A DNA stretch of 8,692 nt from NORP294 sp047627915 (lineage in GTDB: Bacteria > Bacteroidota > Bacteroidia > Flavobacteriales_E > Vicingaceae). This document shows positions 1 to 6,340 of this stretch, piece by piece. Where the stretch lies: positions 1 through 8,692 of the forward strand of contig JBLHTZ010000079.1 in the NCBI GenBank assembly GCA_047627915.1. Direction: 5' to 3'. The notes beneath the pieces were generated by a model, which worked only from the letters and a program-made list of their open reading frames with translations, searched no databases and was not told the DNA's origin. The position numbers and the translations under genes are program-made. Numbering within the stretch: the stretch's first letter is position 1; each line of letters begins with the position of its first letter.

Positions 1-266
1 ATCCAGCAATTCTCTATCGTATTAAAAGCAGAGGATTTGTCAGGGAAGGTTATTTCGCAGACTTAACTTTGGTGGACTTGAACAGCCAATGGACAGTTGC
101 CAAGGACAATATTTTGTATAAATGCGGTTGGTCGCCATTAGAGGGGACGACATTTCTAACGGAAATCAAACAAACTTTTGTGAATGGAAATTTGGTGTAC
201 GATAATGGAAGATTTAACGAAACGGTTAAAGGAATGGAAATAACGATAACAACACAATCAAATTAA
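1..266 (+). CDS. pyrC: Dihydroorotase, C-terminal end (5' truncated by window)
   Basis: Reading from base 3 gives 87 codons open from the window edge to the TAA at 264-266, so the gene begins upstream of the window. The translated tail contains RGFVREGYFADLTLVDL, then LYKCGWSPLEG and TFVNGNLVYDNG. In the amidohydrolase superfamily this is the C-terminal metal-dependent hydrolase tail, where the composite beta-sandwich domain closes. The 'GWSPLEGT...TFVNG..VY..G' signature is typical of class I dihydroorotases, which interconvert N-carbamoyl-aspartate and dihydroorotate in cytosolic pyrimidine synthesis. The catalytic metal-binding residues lie outside the window. The internal TTG/GTG codons near 66-71 are not starts, because the frame is coding upstream of them. 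A related allantoinase or hydantoinase is less likely. The next gene starts 15 nt downstream on the same strand, so co-transcription is plausible. Confidence 0.88.
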   Translation, partial: PAILYRIKSRGFVREGYFADLTLVDLNSQWTVAKDNILYKCGWSPLEGTTFLTEIKQTFVNGNLVYDNGRFNETVKGMEITITTQSN

Positions 267-281
267 AGAGATTATCGCCTT

Positions 282-1118
282 ATGTTCAACGGTAGAAAAT
301 TAATCATAGCCACTAAGCACAAAAAGGAAAGTGTAATCGCACCAATTCTTGAAAAAGGTTTGGGAGTAAGGTGTTTTACAGATGAAACATTCGACACGGA
401 TACATTGGGAACTTTTACGGGAGAGATTGAAAGGAAACTTGACCCTATAGCAACTGCTAGGCAAAAATGCCTTTTAGCTATAAAACTGAGCAAATGCGAT
501 TTAGGCGTGGCAAGTGAAGGTTCTTTCGGCTCTCATCCAACAATATTTTTTGCAAGTGCAGATGACGAGTTTTTAATATTCATTGACAAAAAGAACAACG
601 TAGAAATAATCGTCAGAGAACTAAGTATGGAAACCAATTTCAATGGTCGTGAAATTGAAAATGAAAATGAACTTTTAGAATTTGCTGAATCAGTAAAATT
701 TCCATCTCACGGACTAATACTTCGCAAGTCAAAAACAGACCATAGTGATATAATCAAAGGCATTACAAAATTGCAAGACTTAAAAAAAGCATTCCATTTA
801 CTGTATAAAAAATTCAATGAGGTTTACGTTGAAACCGATATGAGAGCAATGTACAACCCGAGCCGAATGACTGTAATTGAAAATGCAACCAAGAAATTGG
901 TAGCTAAGGTAAATTCTTGCTGTCCTCAATGCAATATTCCAGGTTTTGGAGTTACAGACTCAAAGAAAGGATTAGAATGTAGCTTATGCGGTTCAGCAAC
1001 CAATTCGACATTAAGCTATATTTACATTTGCCAACATTGTCAATATACAAAAGAAGTAATGTATCCACATAAAAAAACAACCGAAGACCCTATGTATTGC
1101 GATTATTGCAACCCATAA
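282..1118 (+). CDS. DUF6671 family protein with C-terminal zinc-ribbon-like cysteines
   Basis: A 278-residue protein of unknown function that I recognise from memory as matching the DUF6671 family. The N-terminal part (residues 1-150) begins with an RKLIIATKHKKE strand-loop and has a central DLGVASEGSFGSHP motif (73-86). Residues 185-196 carry ETDMRAMYNPSR, a strongly conserved-looking block. The C-terminal 65 residues hold four CxxC-type pairs: C214-C217, C233-C236, C250-C253 and C273-C276. These suggest two zinc ribbons, with one extra cysteine at 213. There is no signal peptide or membrane segment, so it is probably cytosolic. The ATG at 282 is the first in frame and lies 15 nt after the pyrC stop. 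AAAGAG at 265-270 is a weak purine-rich site 11 nt upstream of it. The gene looks intact. The N-terminal motif order loosely recalls ITPase/Maf-type nucleotide hydrolases, which is a hypothesis only. Confidence 0.8.
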   Translation: MFNGRKLIIATKHKKESVIAPILEKGLGVRCFTDETFDTDTLGTFTGEIERKLDPIATARQKCLLAIKLSKCDLGVASEGSFGSHPTIFFASADDEFLIFIDKKNNVEIIVRELSMETNFNGREIENENELLEFAESVKFPSHGLILRKSKTDHSDIIKGITKLQDLKKAFHLLYKKFNEVYVETDMRAMYNPSRMTVIENATKKLVAKVNSCCPQCNIPGFGVTDSKKGLECSLCGSATNSTLSYIYICQHCQYTKEVMYPHKKTTEDPMYCDYCNP

Positions 1119-1165
1119 TTTCTTAGAAAAGACTGAAATAATAACGAGTAAAATAGAAACAAAGC

Positions 1166-1296
1166 TGCTAACACGGTGTATAGTTAATGGCGATTTTATG
1201 CTAATTATCAATGTTTTAGCATTTAATACTGCTAAGTGCAAAATTGAAAGTTAAGTGCTTCTAAATTAGCCACTAACCATGCAATAACCGTTAGCA
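1166..1296. repeat. attC-like imperfect inverted repeat / cassette-boundary element
   Basis: The gap between the DUF6671 gene and the propeller gene is organised as a nested hairpin. The outer arms TGCTAAC (1166-1172) and GTTAGCA (1290-1296) are perfect complements. A second pair, GTTAATGGC (1183-1191) and GCCACTAAC (1269-1277), pairs with one G-T wobble. A third, ATGCTAA (1198-1204) and TTAGCAT (1216-1222), forms a perfect 7-bp apical hairpin. GGT (1175-1177) and ACC (1287-1289) may extend the outer stem. Total length, end signature and position between genes resemble long integron attC sites. The ends do not fit the canonical RYYYAAC/GTTRRRY core fully, however, and no integrase is present. 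It may instead be a Bacteroidota intergenic repeat family. No convincing promoter was found in 1119-1309. Confidence 0.55.
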
Positions 1297-1309
1297 AATT
1301 GAAAAAAAA

Positions 1310-4300
1310 ATGCAAACAAAAATAAAATATATACTACCTATCCTCTTTCTTACGGCCTGTATGGGCAATAATGAAACCGAAACAAAACCTGCGCCACTCT
1401 ATCCTCAGCCAAAGGTCATAGCAGCCAACATTGAGGGCGACTACATGACAAACACCATTACAGGCGACACCATACAACCCATCATAACAGAAAGTGGTGA
1501 CACCCTAATAACAGGTATTCCAATACCAGCAGAAGGAAAAACAATACACCCCGACAGCGTGGCCCAACCCAAAGTTGTGCTATACACCCCATCTGACAGC
1601 ATTTACAACGCACACCCCAACGTACACAAAACACCAGACAACTTAACCGTAATACCAGTAAACAAAGACTCCCTTATTACCATTTTAGTTGGTGAAATAG
1701 CTAAAGATGACACCTCCCATTACCTAGTAAACAGCACTGGTGACACCCTACAAACAGGTATACCCATACCTGCCAAAGGAAAAACAGTTCCCACAACTCA
1801 ACCCTTACCTACAAAGGCTCTACTCCCTCGCTTTAAAGATGCTGCTATTAGTAATATGCAATATTTAGATGTAGACCAAGGCATGGCTTCTTCTTACGTC
1901 TTCTCTATACTAGAAGATAAAGGCGGAAACCTTTGGTTCGGAACTGAGGGCGGAGGCGTGAGCCGTTATGATGGAGAAAGCTTTACCCATTTTACAACAA
2001 ATGAAGGCTTAAGTAATAATGCCGTCTGGTCTATAATAGAAGATAAAAGCGGAAACATTTGGTTCGGAACTCTTGGCGGAGGCGCGAGCCGTTATGATGG
2101 AGAAAACTTTACCCATTTTACAACAAAAGAAGGCTTAAGTAATAATGCCGTCTTGTCTATACTAGAAGATAAAAGCGAAAACATTTGGTTCGGAACTTGG
2201 GGCGGAGGCGTGAGCCGTTATGATGGAGAAAGCTTTACACATTTTACAACAAAAGAAGGCTTAAGTCATAATAACGTCCTCTCTATGTTAGAAGATAAAA
2301 GCGGAAACATTTGGTTCGGAACTAGTGGCGGAGGCGTGAGCCGTTATGATGGAGAAAGCTTTACCCATTTTACAACAAAAGAAGGCTTAAGTCATAATTA
2401 CGTCCTCTCTATGCTAGAAGATAAAAACGGAAACATTTGGTTCGGAACTCGTGGCGGAGGCGTGAGCCGTTATGACCCTTCGGCAAAGCTCAGGACAGGT
2501 TCCGAAAGCTTTACCCATTTTACAACAAAAGAAGGCTTAAGTAATAATAACGTCCGGTCTATACTAGAAGATAAAAGCGGAAACATTTGGTTCGGAACTG
2601 ATGGCGGAGGCGTGAGCTGTTATGGCGGAGAAAGCTTTACCCATTTTACAACAAATGAAGGCTTAAGTAATAATAACGTCTACTCTATGCTAGAAGATAA
2701 AAGCGGAAACCTTTGGTTCGGAACTCTTGGCGGAGGCGTGAGCCGTTATGATGGAGAAAGCTTTACCCATTTTACAACAAAAGAAGGCTTAAGTCATAAT
2801 AAAGTCCTCTCTATGCTAGAAGATAAAAGCGGAAATATTTGGTTCGGAACTGATGGCGGAGGAGTGAGCCGTTATGATGGAGAAAGCTTTACCCATTTTA
2901 CAACAAATGAAGGCTTAAGTTATAATACCGTCCTCACTATCCTTGAAGATAAAAGCGGAAACATTTGGTTCGGAACTGATGGTGGAGTGAGCCGTTATGA
3001 TGGAGAAAGCTTTACCCATTTTACAACAAATGAAGGCTTAAGTAATAATATCGTCTACTCTATACTAGAAGATAAAAGCGGAAACCTTTGGTTCGGAACT
3101 TGGGGCGGAGGCGTGAGCCGTTATGATGGAGAAAGCTTTACGCATTTTACAACAAATGAAGGCTTAAGTAATAATAACGTCTTCACCATGCTAGAAGATA
3201 AAAGCGGAAACATTTGGTTCGGAACTGATGGCGGAGGCGTGAGCCGTTATGATGGAGAAAGCTTTACGCATTTTACAACAAATGAAGGCTTAAGTAATAA
3301 TACTATCTGGTCTATACTAGAAGATAAGAGTGATCATATATGGATAAGTACAGAAAGCGGATTAAACCGATTTGTGTATAGTGTGGGTGATATCTCCAAC
3401 CCAAAAAATGATAAAAAGATTACCATTACGACTTTTGAAAAAAATGATGGTTTAAAAGGAATAGATTTTTATGCTAATAGCGTTTTATTAGATAGTAAAA
3501 ACCGCGTATGGTGGGGCAGTGGGAAAAGTTTAACTATGTTAAATTTAAATAGATACACGCCTACTACCAAGCCACCCCTTATTAACCTAAAACAACTAAA
3601 TATAAACGACCAGTTTATAGATTATAGGGAGGTAAAAGATAGTTTGGATAATAATTTTGAATTTAACGCAGTGCAGCAATTTGAAAATTACCCCCTCAAT
3701 TTAAAATTGCCCTACAATAAAAACCACCTTACTTTTCATTTTTCGGCAATAGATTGGTCTGCACCTCACCAAATACGGTACAGCTATTTTATGGAGGGCT
3801 TAAATACCAATTGGAGTCAACCAAGTAATGAAGCTAAGGCAGACTATAGAAACATCCCTTATGGCACTTATACCTTTAAAGTAAGAGCCATTGGCGTAAG
3901 TGGAAAATGGAGCGAGCCTTTTGCGTATAAATTTACAATACACCCACCTTGGTGGCATACCTGGTGGGCAAGAACCGGCTGCGCTATAGCCGCATTATTA
4001 CTCATTTTTGGCTTTGTAAAATGGCGTACTTCCAAATTAAAAGAAAGGCAAAAGGAGCTGGAAACAGAAGTTGAGATTGCCACAGAGGTTATTAAGTCAG
4101 AAAAAGCGAAAATTGAAACCACTTTAAAGAAAGTTGAACAACAAAAAGAAATAATAGAAGGGCAAAAAGAACAAGTTGAAGAAGCTCACAAAGAAATTAC
4201 AGACAGTATTAACTACGCAGAACGAATTCAACGTAGTTTCTTAGCTACTGATGAACTGCTAAGCCAAAACTTAACTGATTATTTCGTATTCTTTCAACCC

Positions 4301-4945
4301 AAGGGTGTGGTAAGCGGAGATTTTTATTGGGCAGGAAAACTCAGTAATGGAACCTTTGCAATGGTAAATGCGGATAGCACAGGGCATGGAGTACCCGGGG
4401 CTATTATGAGTATTCTGAATATTTCTTCTATTGAAAAAGCTATTGAAAAAGGAGCTCTAGAGCCCTCAAAAATATTCAACGATACTAGAACTTTTATTAT
4501 TGAACGCTTAAAGAAAGACGGCAGCCCAGAAGGAGGTAAAGATGGGATGGATGCCTCAATAATTTGTTTTGATTTTGAAAAGAATAAGTTCTCCTATACA
4601 GCAGCCCAAAATCCTATTTGGATAATACGTAGTGGCGAACTTATCGACATAAAGCCTGAAAAAATGCCCATTGGGAAACATGATAAAGACACTATTCCTT
4701 TTGAAGGGGGCGAATTCGAAATTCAAAAAGGAGATCAAATATATACTTTAACAGATGGGTTTCAAGATCAATTTGGTGGCCGTAAAGGAAAAAAGTTTAT
4801 GGTCAAAAAAATGAGGGAATATATACTGTCAATATCTCATTTAAGCATGGAAGTGCAGCATCAACAAATTAATGAAGTCTTTAAGACTTGGAAAGGTGAT
4901 ATTGAACAGGTTGATGATGTTTGTGTGATTGGGGTGAAAATATAA
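1310..4945 (+). CDS. Lipobox-bearing propeller/Y_Y_Y sensor with SpoIIE-type (PP2C) phosphatase output
   Basis: A 1211-residue one-component sensor. The N-terminus is a short lipoprotein-type signal with lipobox LTAC (C17). A low-complexity Pro/Thr-rich linker follows (18-190) and carries a duplicated GDTL.TGIPIPA.GKT motif (62-78 and 143-159). Residues ~190-745 are two-component-regulator propeller (Reg_prop) blades: eleven WFGT repeats of 42 residues, then a diverged WIST blade and a WWGS blade (W734-W735). A Y_Y_Y domain spans ~800-880. One transmembrane helix lies at 887-903, followed by basic KWRTSKLKERQK, which fits a cytoplasmic exit. A coiled coil follows to ~965. The rest is a SpoIIE/PP2C phosphatase with GDFYW (D1004), ADSTGHG (D1022), DGMDAS (D1078, D1081), TDGF (D1149) and VDD (D1202-D1203), the expected Mg/Mn ligands. 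I infer a periplasmic signal controlling dephosphorylation of a Ser/Thr-phosphorylated regulator. The ATG follows an A-rich leader, the usual Bacteroidota arrangement. No partner gene is nearby. Confidence 0.9.
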   Translation: MQTKIKYILPILFLTACMGNNETETKPAPLYPQPKVIAANIEGDYMTNTITGDTIQPIITESGDTLITGIPIPAEGKTIHPDSVAQPKVVLYTPSDSIYNAHPNVHKTPDNLTVIPVNKDSLITILVGEIAKDDTSHYLVNSTGDTLQTGIPIPAKGKTVPTTQPLPTKALLPRFKDAAISNMQYLDVDQGMASSYVFSILEDKGGNLWFGTEGGGVSRYDGESFTHFTTNEGLSNNAVWSIIEDKSGNIWFGTLGGGASRYDGENFTHFTTKEGLSNNAVLSILEDKSENIWFGTWGGGVSRYDGESFTHFTTKEGLSHNNVLSMLEDKSGNIWFGTSGGGVSRYDGESFTHFTTKEGLSHNYVLSMLEDKNGNIWFGTRGGGVSRYDPSAKLRTGSESFTHFTTKEGLSNNNVRSILEDKSGNIWFGTDGGGVSCYGGESFTHFTTNEGLSNNNVYSMLEDKSGNLWFGTLGGGVSRYDGESFTHFTTKEGLSHNKVLSMLEDKSGNIWFGTDGGGVSRYDGESFTHFTTNEGLSYNTVLTILEDKSGNIWFGTDGGVSRYDGESFTHFTTNEGLSNNIVYSILEDKSGNLWFGTWGGGVSRYDGESFTHFTTNEGLSNNNVFTMLEDKSGNIWFGTDGGGVSRYDGESFTHFTTNEGLSNNTIWSILEDKSDHIWISTESGLNRFVYSVGDISNPKNDKKITITTFEKNDGLKGIDFYANSVLLDSKNRVWWGSGKSLTMLNLNRYTPTTKPPLINLKQLNINDQFIDYREVKDSLDNNFEFNAVQQFENYPLNLKLPYNKNHLTFHFSAIDWSAPHQIRYSYFMEGLNTNWSQPSNEAKADYRNIPYGTYTFKVRAIGVSGKWSEPFAYKFTIHPPWWHTWWARTGCAIAALLLIFGFVKWRTSKLKERQKELETEVEIATEVIKSEKAKIETTLKKVEQQKEIIEGQKEQVEEAHKEITDSINYAERIQRSFLATDELLSQNLTDYFVFFQPKGVVSGDFYWAGKLSNGTFAMVNADSTGHGVPGAIMSILNISSIEKAIEKGALEPSKIFNDTRTFIIERLKKDGSPEGGKDGMDASIICFDFEKNKFSYTAAQNPIWIIRSGELIDIKPEKMPIGKHDKDTIPFEGGEFEIQKGDQIYTLTDGFQDQFGGRKGKKFMVKKMREYILSISHLSMEVQHQQINEVFKTWKGDIEQVDDVCVIGVKI
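1925..3331 (+). repeat. Tandem array of eleven ~126-bp propeller-blade repeats
   Basis: Units start at 1925, 2051, 2177, 2303, 2429, 2579, 2705, 2831, 2957, 3080 and 3206. Nine units are exactly 126 bp. Unit 5 is 150 bp because of a 24-bp in-frame gain, and unit 9 is 123 bp through loss of one glycine codon. Each unit encodes (G/E)N(I/L)WFGTxGGGVSRYDGESF, then THFTT(N/K)EGLS(N/H/Y)NxVx(S/T)(I/M)LEDKS. Nucleotide identity between units is very high, with synonymous differences rare, so amplification or gene conversion is recent. Unit 6 has unusual R-to-C and D-to-G changes in its SRYDG stretch. A twelfth, diverged unit (WIST) begins at 3332. Confidence 0.95.
2476..2503 (+). repeat. In-frame insertion of a short palindromic-type repeat within propeller unit 5
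   Basis: In unit 5 the codons for YDGES are replaced by a longer stretch encoding YDPSAKLRTGSES, a net gain of 24 bp. The inserted DNA contains CCTTCGGCAAAGCTCAGG, an imperfect palindrome (CCT...GC...GC...AGG). It resembles the dispersed CCTTCGAC..GCTCAGG repeats that I know from Bacteroidota intergenic regions. The reading frame is kept and the repeat resumes at GAAAGC (2504). Membership of that repeat family is inferred from memory of the motif. Confidence 0.55.
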
Positions 4946-4960
4946 ACTAAAGAAAACGTT

Positions 4961-5733
4961 GTGCAACAATTAAAACAAGAGATAACTGTGAAAATAAATT
5001 TTTGCCTTCTTCTCTTAACACTATTCGTTCGTTCATGTAAAACCAAGGAAGGTTCAAAACTAATCTACTCTCAAAGAAATACTGATTATGGAGTTACGAT
5101 TTCAACTATCGACACAAAAATCAATAACGCAGGAATTGCCCAATGCTCAAAACATGCACTAACAACTGTAAGTGATACAAAATATACCAGTTAAGGCTTG
5201 CAACTTAAAAAAGTAATTGCAATGGCATATGAAATTATTCCAAAAAATGTCGGTGAATTACCTTTCGATACCTTGAAAAAAAATACCTGGATATACAAAT
5301 TCAGAACTACACGAAGACCAAACTAAGTTACGACTCCATCCTTGCACTAGCTATTTCTAATGCATTTAAACTTAAAGTGACACCAGTAGACACGCTAATG
5401 CTTAGTTACGAACTAATGGTAATCGATCACGAGAAACTAATACATTACCAAACTGAATGTGAAGGTGGCGTTATCAAATATCAAGAAAGAATTTGGATAG
5501 CATCAGCATCTAGATTAGTAGGATTTACGAAAATGCTCGACCAGTATTCAGATAGCTTTATAAGCTTTAAAGTTCCTAATGAAAACTGCTACTCGTTTGA
5601 ATTCATTGTTGGCAATGACTTCAGTAAAATCAATGACAAACTCGACACTATTGGACTAATGCTAAATAAAACTGACATTGAACAAAAATTTTATAAAATA
5701 AAAACTATTGCCAACAAAACCTATAAGCAATAG
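4961..5733 (+). pseudogene. Decayed lipoprotein gene, possibly DUF3738/TIGR03435-like (internal stop plus frameshift)
   Basis: Two open stretches belong to one broken gene. The first runs to a TAA at 5192-5194. Its best start is the GTG at 4988, giving a lipoprotein signal, KINFCLLLLTLFVRSC, with the cysteine as acylation site. A GTG at 4961 would add nine residues. Beyond the TAA the same frame continues coherently (GLQLKKVIAMAYEIIP) up to an eight-A run at 5276-5283. There the sense shifts to the frame of 5281-5733 (KYLDIQIQNYTKTK and onward to the TAG at 5731-5733). One lost A and one nonsense mutation explain both breaks. The restored product would be about 248 residues. The order 'L..VIAMAYEI', 'FKLKV' and 'DKLDTIGLMLNK' resembles the DUF3738/TIGR03435 family, but this is tentative. 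An assembly error in the poly-A run could mimic the frameshift but not the separate stop codon. Confidence 0.72.
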
Positions 5734-5787
5734 TACCCTGCAGGATGCTAAGACACCATATAGTACCCGTCATAACACCTTTGAAGA
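5734..5787 (+). other. Short spacer with direct repeat and degenerate cassette-end-like sequence
   Basis: ATAGTACCC occurs at 5730-5738, overlapping the end of the preceding gene remnant, and again at 5760-5768, an offset of 30 bp. TGCTAA at 5746-5751, followed 13 nt from its start by TATAGT (5759-5764), repeats the spacing of TGCTAA (1166) and TATAGT (1179) in the attC-like element. No matching 3' arm was found here, so this may be a decayed copy or chance. Confidence 0.25.
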
Positions 5788-6203
5788 ATAAAATATAAAA
5801 TAGCTTATACATTTTTCCTCCTGTCATTAATCTGTATTATTTCATGTGACCAGCTTGAATGCAAAAATGAAAATCCAATATTTGAAACCAATGAACTTAA
5901 TTCTAAAACTTACAAAGACGAATTAGTTGACTAACTAAATTTGAACAATCTAAATTAAGGTACTGGCTTCAGAAGTATGAAGACCAAAATGGAAAAGAAT
6001 CTTTATACTTTAATGTCCAGGGTGATGACTTGTGTGCAATTCTAAATTTAACAGTTAGTGATTGGAATAGCCTCGAAAATGTTAGAGAAAGAAAGGGAGT
6101 TGGTCGAAGAGGAGCAAAATTCACGAACTTAAAATTTACAATCAATCAAGACTCTCTATCCACTGATTTTATATACACATCCTATGACCGATTACTTGAC
6201 TAA
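5788..6203 (+). pseudogene. Decayed small lipoprotein gene (lost ATG and a frameshift)
   Basis: Reading from the ATA at 5788 gives IKYKIAYTFFLLSLICIISC, a clear lipoprotein signal with lipobox IISC, then DQLECKNENPIFETNE and on to a TAA at 5932-5934. The sense resumes one frame over from 5931 (LTKFEQSKLRYWLQKYEDQ, NVQGDDLCAILNLTVSDW, then GVGRRGAK) to the TAA at 6201-6203. Moving between the frames needs one extra base near 5929-5931. The only sensible start would be ATG in place of the ATA at 5788, so the start codon looks lost too. The restored product is about 138 residues. I do not recognise a named family. The layout (lipobox, 'NPIF', 'YW..KY', 'DDLCA', 'DW..LE') is that of a small conserved Bacteroidota lipoprotein. 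It lies 54 nt behind another decayed lipoprotein gene, so the two probably lost function together. Confidence 0.7.
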
Positions 6204-6277
6204 TGCCTGTTTACTTTGCTCCACTTCTATGATGTCATGAACTACACTCGGAGCTTTTGTCTTGCCAAGCATCATAT

Positions 6278-6308
6278 AAAAGCTCCAAGGATTAACCTTG
6301 AAGCTTTT
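6278..6308. terminator. Bidirectional-type intrinsic terminator between the + strand remnants and glyS
   Basis: AAAAGCTCCAAGG (6278-6290) and CCTTGAAGCTTTT (6296-6308) form a 13-bp stem with one mismatch around an ATTAA loop. On the + strand the stem runs into a five-T tract (6305-6309). On the - strand it ends in TTTTATAT. It sits 33 nt past the glyS stop and would end glyS transcripts. GGAGCTTTT at 6250-6258 can alternatively pair with AAAAGCTCC at 6278-6286. The remaining sequence of 6204-6340 shows no supported gene. Confidence 0.65.
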
Positions 6309-6340
6309 TGAAATTTAATCATCTAGTAAGACATTCTAGT

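Noticed and set aside
1925..3331. CRISPR array or diversity-generating retroelement variable region
   Set aside because: The repeats are 126-bp coding units in one reading frame. There are no unique spacers, no reverse transcriptase and no template repeat, and substitutions are not adenine-specific.
4951..4970. GTTG-TG-CAAC mini palindrome after the sensor gene, similar to ends of Bacteroidota repeats
   Set aside because: Only a 4-bp arm with no distant partner arm, so it is not supportable as an element.
3868..5046. Minus-strand open frames opposite the sensor's 3' half
   Set aside because: These are shadows of the phosphatase coding frame with no motifs of their own.
6192..6317. Minus-strand open stretch of about 41 codons with protein-like composition (FKVNPWSFYMMLGKTK, then APSVVHDIIEVE)
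   Set aside because: No plausible full start, no recognised family, and it runs through the terminator hairpins. A gene remnant is possible but unsupported without a search.
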